From assembly GCA_019914995.1 (NCBI GenBank), contig CM034145.1, forward strand, positions 4,719,262 through 4,783,261: 64,000 nt of DNA, given 5' to 3'. The notes under the pieces were generated by a model. It saw only the letters and a program-made list of their open reading frames with translations, had not been told where the DNA came from and ran no database searches. The DNA is from Acanthochlamys bracteata. Taxonomy: Eukaryota; Streptophyta; Magnoliopsida; Pandanales; Velloziaceae. Position 1 is the stretch's first letter. The number at the start of each line of letters is the position of its first letter. Below are positions 58,515 through 64,000 of this stretch, piece after piece. A program made the translations under genes and the position numbers.

Positions 58515-61231
58515 TTACCCTTTCCGTTTGCTCTTGAGCAAGGCAGGTGATGTTGGGTTGCTATTCCAGTTCCTCTTCCGTTGGTTGATGAACCAATTAT
58601 TGATTTGCTTTAGCTGCAACCCTGTTTCACGAACCAACCGCGCCTTGTCATCCTCCTGAACAGAAGAACAGGAATTGTGCTACGTGTTATATAACCACAA
58701 CTGGCTATAGAATATTAAGTCGATAATTCACAATGTTAAAAGGAGAAAGAAATTTAGTACTTACCGTTGGGTATGGCCACCTAGAGTGTGTTCGCCACCA
58801 TTCTTTCAGAAGGGAAGTTGTATCCCCAGGCAGTTTCCCAGCTCTTCGCTTCCGCAGAATCTCTTCTCTTATGTCTACAAGCTTCCCTTTATAATCCTAA
58901 ACAATCAAACGACAAAATTAAGCAGCAGCCTCCATGTAGACATATTTTGATCGCATACCATTGCTGTACCTGTTTAAGTTCATGCTTCAGTTCTTGCCTG
59001 ACTTGCTCCATCAATGTTCTCTCATTCTCTGTAGGAATAAGAGGACCAAATCCCATGCTGTCAGATGTATCAAAGTTGTCTTCATAAACATTGGCATCGC
59101 TATTATCCAGGTCCTCATCTTCATCAGACATTGTCGCACTCGTCCCTCGGCCAGCGGTCACACCTGTTATATGATTACAATATTCATTACCATAGCTTAA
59201 GAAAAGAAGTATTGCAAACAAATGAGCATATGTATGTCTGGAGTGACATAACAAAGTCACAATTGTCCTACAGGATATAGGATAATAGCAAAACCTTCTT
59301 TTACTATGTCGTCAATGATTTTGGAATACTCATCCAACTGACAGTAGAAAGATAATAAGAAAAACCCATCGATTATATAGTTAAAAGATAAAGCAAAGCT
59401 TGATAAGGTCAGGACAAAAGACCAATGCATGATAGATTTTATTGACATTACAGTAATGTCACGAAAAGGCCAACCAATTTTACCAAGGGTTCCCTACTAT
59501 TTGCAATATCGTGAGGAATAACGGCTAAATATATTCTCATTTTATGTGCATGTCAAACTCCGGTTTACATATACCAACAAGCAAGAAGAGAAGTTCCAAT
59601 GCTCAAATTCCTGGGATCTTCAAAGAGTTTAGGCTACAGGAGTTGACATTAAACTTGGTATAAACCTGTCAAGCTCTGCAGAGATTGCTCGAGTTCCCAA
59701 CAAGCTCTAATTGCCTCGAATGCATGCACATGAACATGCTGCTCTAGCTGCTCTCTGAAGGAACACAGTAGGAAAACATATTGCGTCTGAAATACAAGAC
59801 TATATGTTAGAAAGCAATCTTTGTAGAACATGAATTAAAGCTTTGAATGAAATCCATGAAACCTTACGTATGAGACAATTCCCTAGCGGAGTACTTATAT
59901 TTACCCAGACAACAAATGCAAGGAATGCCTTTATATAATCATTCAATGGAGGTTTCAAAGCATTAGAGGGAATGTACAGGAACATGAAAGCACCACGTTT
60001 AGGCAAACCTCTCATGCAGTCTAATTAAATCTAATGTCTCTTCCATACCAAAGTCCCATTGATTAAGTGATTTACAACAAAAGTAACAATTCCCTCTCAG
60101 AAAGCTACATTGTGTCACAGCTAGTAGTAACCTCATTACATCCTGAAACAAAGGCTATGTCCAACTACAGGCATTGCAGAGAGTATGAAACTGAGGTAAT
60201 TATCTCATAGCCATAGCCAAGCCAAATCAACTCTTAACCAAGCAAACTTCCCAAGAAATGCATGCAAACCAAAGAAAACATGAGAAATCGAATATGTTAT
60301 GAGCAAAAAGTCAAAGAAGATGAATATACATAAGTCGACGAAAGTGTTGCATTTCAAAAATCAATTTAACAGTGTTCTTCCCCATTTCCTAGTAGATTTT
60401 AAAATCAACGTAACAATGTTCTTCCCCATTATCCTCGCAAAAGAAAACCAAAACAGAACAATTGGAAATTCTTAAATTTCTTTCAAGAATCAACCTACTT
60501 CCCTCACCAAGGAAATTACCACTTCACAAATGAAGAATCTTTCCTCCCATTTAAAAAAAAAAGAAAAGATCTTTCTTATACCACCCAAACTAATGAAACA
60601 GTGAATTTACCACTTCCAAGATCAAGATTAAAAATAAATAAGAACAAGTAGACATGGGAATTTGCTACATTTCATTCACAAATCAACCCTATTACTCTCA
60701 CCAACAGAAATTACCCAAACAAAAAGCAACAATCTTTTCATCCAAAACAAAACAACAAAAGGAATCCCATCACTACATCTTCATCAAGAAAACTAAAAAC
60801 AGCAAAAGAACAAACAAAAAAAAAAAAAAAAGAAAAAGAATCACAACCATTACCCAACCAAACCAAAGAAGCCAAAGAAATAAAAAAACAAAAGAAAGAA
60901 AATGGTATACCATGAAGTGATCAAGTTCTCCATTCTCGAGAACATCAACACCAGATGCAGCAGCAGCAGAAGAATACTTAGCAGAAACACGATGAGACCC
61001 AGCAATCTGTTCATCGATATTCGGTAACTGGTCTATCGGCGTCGCTGCTCGGAGACAACCAACGTGTTCAGACAACAACCGTCTATAAAGAGGGTGGTTC
61101 ACTATCTCAGACTTCAACCTCACTGCCTCTGCAGTTTCTGAAGAACCACCACCTCCACCGAGTAGCCACGGCGGTGATACACCGGAGCATTCTGGTGATG
61201 TTGCCGGAATACGGTGGCGGTGGAGAGACAT
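58515..61231 (-). CDS. Class II KNOX homeobox transcription factor (KNAT3/4/5-like)
   Basis: A 302-residue nuclear TALE homeodomain protein from five exons: 61231-60911, 59786-59666, 59163-58970, 58896-58765, 58655-58515; all phases join. Domains in order: KNOX1 (~38-80, [27 protein letters not shown]), KNOX2 (~105-148, [25 protein letters not shown]), an acidic segment with [12 protein letters not shown] (~198-212) and a homeodomain (~220-280) with the three-residue PYP loop and [10 protein letters not shown], ending LLKSKRKG. It resembles KNAT3/4/5 more than KNAT7. The family works with BELL partners in secondary wall, root and seed-coat development (family knowledge). The start at 61231 is chosen because the in-frame ATG at 61321 overlaps a TATA box. 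Confidence 0.94.
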
Positions 61232-61319
61232 GGAGCAGAAAGAAGCTCTCTGTTTTTCGGAAGTGTTGTCTTTTTTTTCCCTTCTGTTTCTCGGTGGTAG
61301 TTGTCCTTTCACTCTCTTC

Positions 61320-61331
61320 ATTTATATAAAC
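61320..61331 (-). promoter_or_regulatory. TATA box of the KNOX gene
   Basis: TTTATATAAA on either strand at 61321-61330, 90 bp upstream of the chosen ATG. A start site ~30 bp downstream (about 61290) would leave a ~60-nt leader and exclude the ATG at 61321 from the mRNA. Confidence 0.55.
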
Positions 61332-62022
61332 AAAAAATCCAAAAACCAAATTGAAATGAAATTAACGTTTGAATTTGTTGGACTTATTTAAACCATTTCG
61401 TACTTGTTTTAAAGATGTATTTTTTAGCAGTAAACGAGTTATATAAATTACTAATATATAATTAAATTATTATTACTATTAATATTGAGTTTAATTTTTA
61501 TTTTTTAAAAAAATGAGTTCAAAAATAATTTTATGCATTATTTTAAATAGTCAAAAATGAGTTAAATATGATAAAAAATAAATTATAAGAATGAAAAGTA
61601 CACACTCAATTTATCTCTCCTTTATAATGGATGGATTTTTAAAGTAGTATTATTATATTTCTTATTTTACTAAAATTACTAAAATATAATTTTATTATTA
61701 AAAAAGATTATTTCAATTTTATTAAGTTAACAAATTATGGAAATTAGAATTAAAATTGTTTATCGAAAAAAAGGGGCAAAATAATAAGATGCTTGTTTGT
61801 AGGGGACCATAGATCCATCAATAGCATGCTGTTAAAATCTTGCAAGTACAAAATGGTCCCTAATGTCTAATGACCTAGCCCTTGTTGTGGTTCATAAGTT
61901 TTTTTTATTTCATTATAAGCCCAACTTTATTGTTATTTAGCTGTAGTTACATCAAATATTTGCATTATAATCCTTAAATGAAAACAAAATAATTAACACC
62001 GTATTAGATAGTGTTGGGGTGA

Positions 62023-62490
62023 TGAATGTAAGAACTATTTATATCTTATCTTTTTTCTATATGTGATTAATTTAATTTATTTTTTTATACATAACAATCT
62101 CTTCCTTAAAAATAAATAATTTATATCTTTTTTTTTATTTGAGCACACCATTATCGCTCACCAAAATTCTTCAGAATCTAATCTATTTTGAATCATCACT
62201 TACCATGCAGCGTTCATAAGAGTCACACTGTTTTTAACTAACTCATCGTGTTGTCATTAAGAGCCACAACTTGTTTTGGTTGCTCAATTATCGACTTTGA
62301 GGAGAGATATAACAGTAGAGAAGCCAACCAAAAACAAAAATTTTCACTGTTCATCACATATTATAAAATCAAATACAATCTAAAAATTTAAGTCAATAAG
62401 TTTAGAAATTTTCTAATATATAGACCATCTTTTATTTTATAATTTTATTCTACGTGAAATAAATCTAATTTATTCTTTTATACTCAATAA
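62023..62490 (-). mobile_element. Diverged relative of the PP2C-intron TRIM-like element
   Basis: Starts TGTTGGGGTGATGAA and keeps, in the same order, CATAAGAGTCACACTG with TTTTAACTAACTCA, GAGAGATATAAC, CTAAAAATTTAAGTCAATAA and TTCTAATATATA blocks that match 6836-7380 (for example GTGAGTCACACTACTTTTAA and AGTTTAAGCCAATAGG). The primer-binding site is no longer recognisable. Confidence 0.45.
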
Positions 62491-62754
62491 AAGGTCACTA
62501 TGAAATTTTGAAATTTTAATTAGTAACCGCTACTGGACATTAAACTGCTAAAATGACTATAACAGAGGCCTACTTGTGCAATTTTCCGTCAATATGTGGG
62601 GGCCGCGAAAGAGTATAAAGGGAGAAGTCAGAAGTTCTCTTTTTTCGGTAGGCTTCGAAAATTGTACATGTTTTCCATGTTTGGAAAGAAAAGAAAAAAA
62701 CACTATTAATTGCTTAAGTTTCTTATTTTCTGTGTTATAAATTCATCAAAGAGA

Positions 62755-62945
62755 GTTTGATATTTTATTTCTAAAAAACTTTTATTAAAAATTTAAAAAA
62801 TATAAAAAAATTTACATAATAGAAGGTTTTTATTATTTATTATTATTATGTTTTTAGATAAAAAAAAAAGTAAATTTTTTTAAAAAACAAAAACTAATTT
62901 TCGTTTAAAAAAAATTTTCAATTCAAAATAACTTCAAAACTGATT
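62755..62945. mobile_element. AT-rich MITE-like copy L (degenerate)
   Basis: Internal blocks only: TTTAAAAAATATAAAAAAAT, TTTACATAATAGAAGG, TTTTTATTATTTATTATTAT. The ends are not clear. Confidence 0.35.
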
Positions 62946-63689
62946 AGATTCTGTTAAAGGCAATTTAGAAATTTAGATAACAAATGTGGGCCACACAAGA
63001 AAGTATGCAGACTTCGGCTCGGTCGCTTTCATTCCGGGTTCAGTTTGGAGCAAAGCGGATCTGGTTCAGATCAATAATTTTTTTTCTTTTCAAAAAATTA
63101 TGCAGTATGTTTCAGTTATATATCTCGGTAAAATAATACAAAAAAAAGAAAAAATTACTAACAGTAAGAATCTGGCAAATAGTAAAAAATATATATATAC
63201 CTTATGATTTCATAAGGAACCACCCAAGCTTGAACTCGAAGTCGCTCGCACAGTGTTATATAAAATTTTACTTTACTGTTAGTGATCTGAAAATAATTGT
63301 TTTAGAAAAAATTTATTTTGTATTCACTTTCAAAAGTTTCTTTTCTAAAAACTCGCTTTCAATAAGTAAGCACACAAATAGAGTAGATTTAGATATCTTG
63401 CAAAATCAGAAAACAAAATTATTGGCTACAATAAGAGCTGCCACGTGTGAAAAGAAGACCTCAAGTTAATCCCTAGACAACTTGAAGAAATTCTACCGTG
63501 AAAAGGTGCACTGTTATCGTTCAAGTGAAACTTTTGTACTTGGGAGCATTTGCAAGTGGAGAACATTGTGTCGTTGCAGGTGTTCGAGCAGAAAACAGAA
63601 ACGAAAGTTTTAAGTTTTACCCAATTCTGAATGCCAGAAAAACAAACCTTTTGAAGGGAAATGGAAGTATTCTGTAGTACTTCGGCCTG

Positions 63690-63794
<105 letters not shown>

Positions 63795-64000
63795 CTACAG
63801 AAACAAAAATCCAAAGATAATGTAACGAGGGAAACAGCAACTTTGAGAAGCAATGACATAAGGGAATCGAGAACTAATAATATTAGTTGCACATCAACTA
63901 ACAGTTAGATGTGTTCTATCACTTTCATAATTGATAAAGTAATTGTCTATGCACTACACCAATTTAGTGTACTCTCATATAATTGATATTAAAATTACAG

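Larger units (their letters stand above)
61332..63689. other. Intergenic DNA between KNOX and DPMS1 genes
   Basis: AT-rich. About 62023-62490 is a diverged relative of the retroelement in the PP2C intron. 62755-62945 is a weak MITE-like copy. A TATA-like GTATAAAGGG sits near 62612 with no gene attached. 63230-63689 includes the likely DPMS1 3' UTR. Open frames here show no coding character. Confidence 0.45.

Overview
The window looks like nuclear DNA of a flowering plant, almost certainly a eudicot. It has many short introns with GT..AG borders and AT-rich intergenic DNA full of small transposons. Its gene families include class II KNOX, PB1-Raf kinase, F-box/LRR FBL14-like, RING-H2 ligases, a group-G-like PP2C and hydroxyproline arabinosyltransferase. 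I cannot name the species. Exon borders were worked out by hand from splice sites, frame continuity and family resemblance. For every multi-exon gene reported as intact, the exons join in frame to a single stop.

Layout: 414-3114 (+) 3' part of a BAG6-like ubiquitin-domain protein; 5261-9382 (-) protein phosphatase 2C, with a TRIM-like retroelement in an intron; 11684-16229 (-) mitochondrial ETF alpha; 17162-17324 (+) a U1 snRNA gene with plant-type USE and TATA; 17384-22438 a 5.05-kb PIF/Harbinger transposon (TTA target-site duplication, transposase with one in-frame TAG, internally deleted MYB-like ORF); 23223-26374 (-) glycerol-3-phosphate transporter; 26918-30002 (-) hydroxyproline O-arabinosyltransferase; 31913-33316 (+) F-box/LRR protein; 35886-40381 (+) RING-H2 E3 ligase; 41489-42253 (-) small RING-H2 protein; 46184-52447 (+) PB1-domain Raf-like MAPKKK; 58515-61231 (-) KNOX class II homeobox protein; 63690-63794 (-) last exon of dolichol-phosphate mannosyltransferase, running off the right edge.

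The genes are ordinary, unrelated plant housekeeping, signalling and developmental genes. Nothing suggests a cluster or a single pathway. The unusual material lies between and inside them: the U1 gene with the Harbinger element about 60 bp behind it, a dispersed AT-rich MITE-like family seen at a dozen or more places, several tandem duplications, tandem NAGNAG acceptors in two genes, and an upstream ORF that may overlap the F-box start.

I did not find a convincing new multi-gene system. The best candidates for a second look are the U1 snRNA locus, the almost intact Harbinger transposase, and the abundant MITE-like family.
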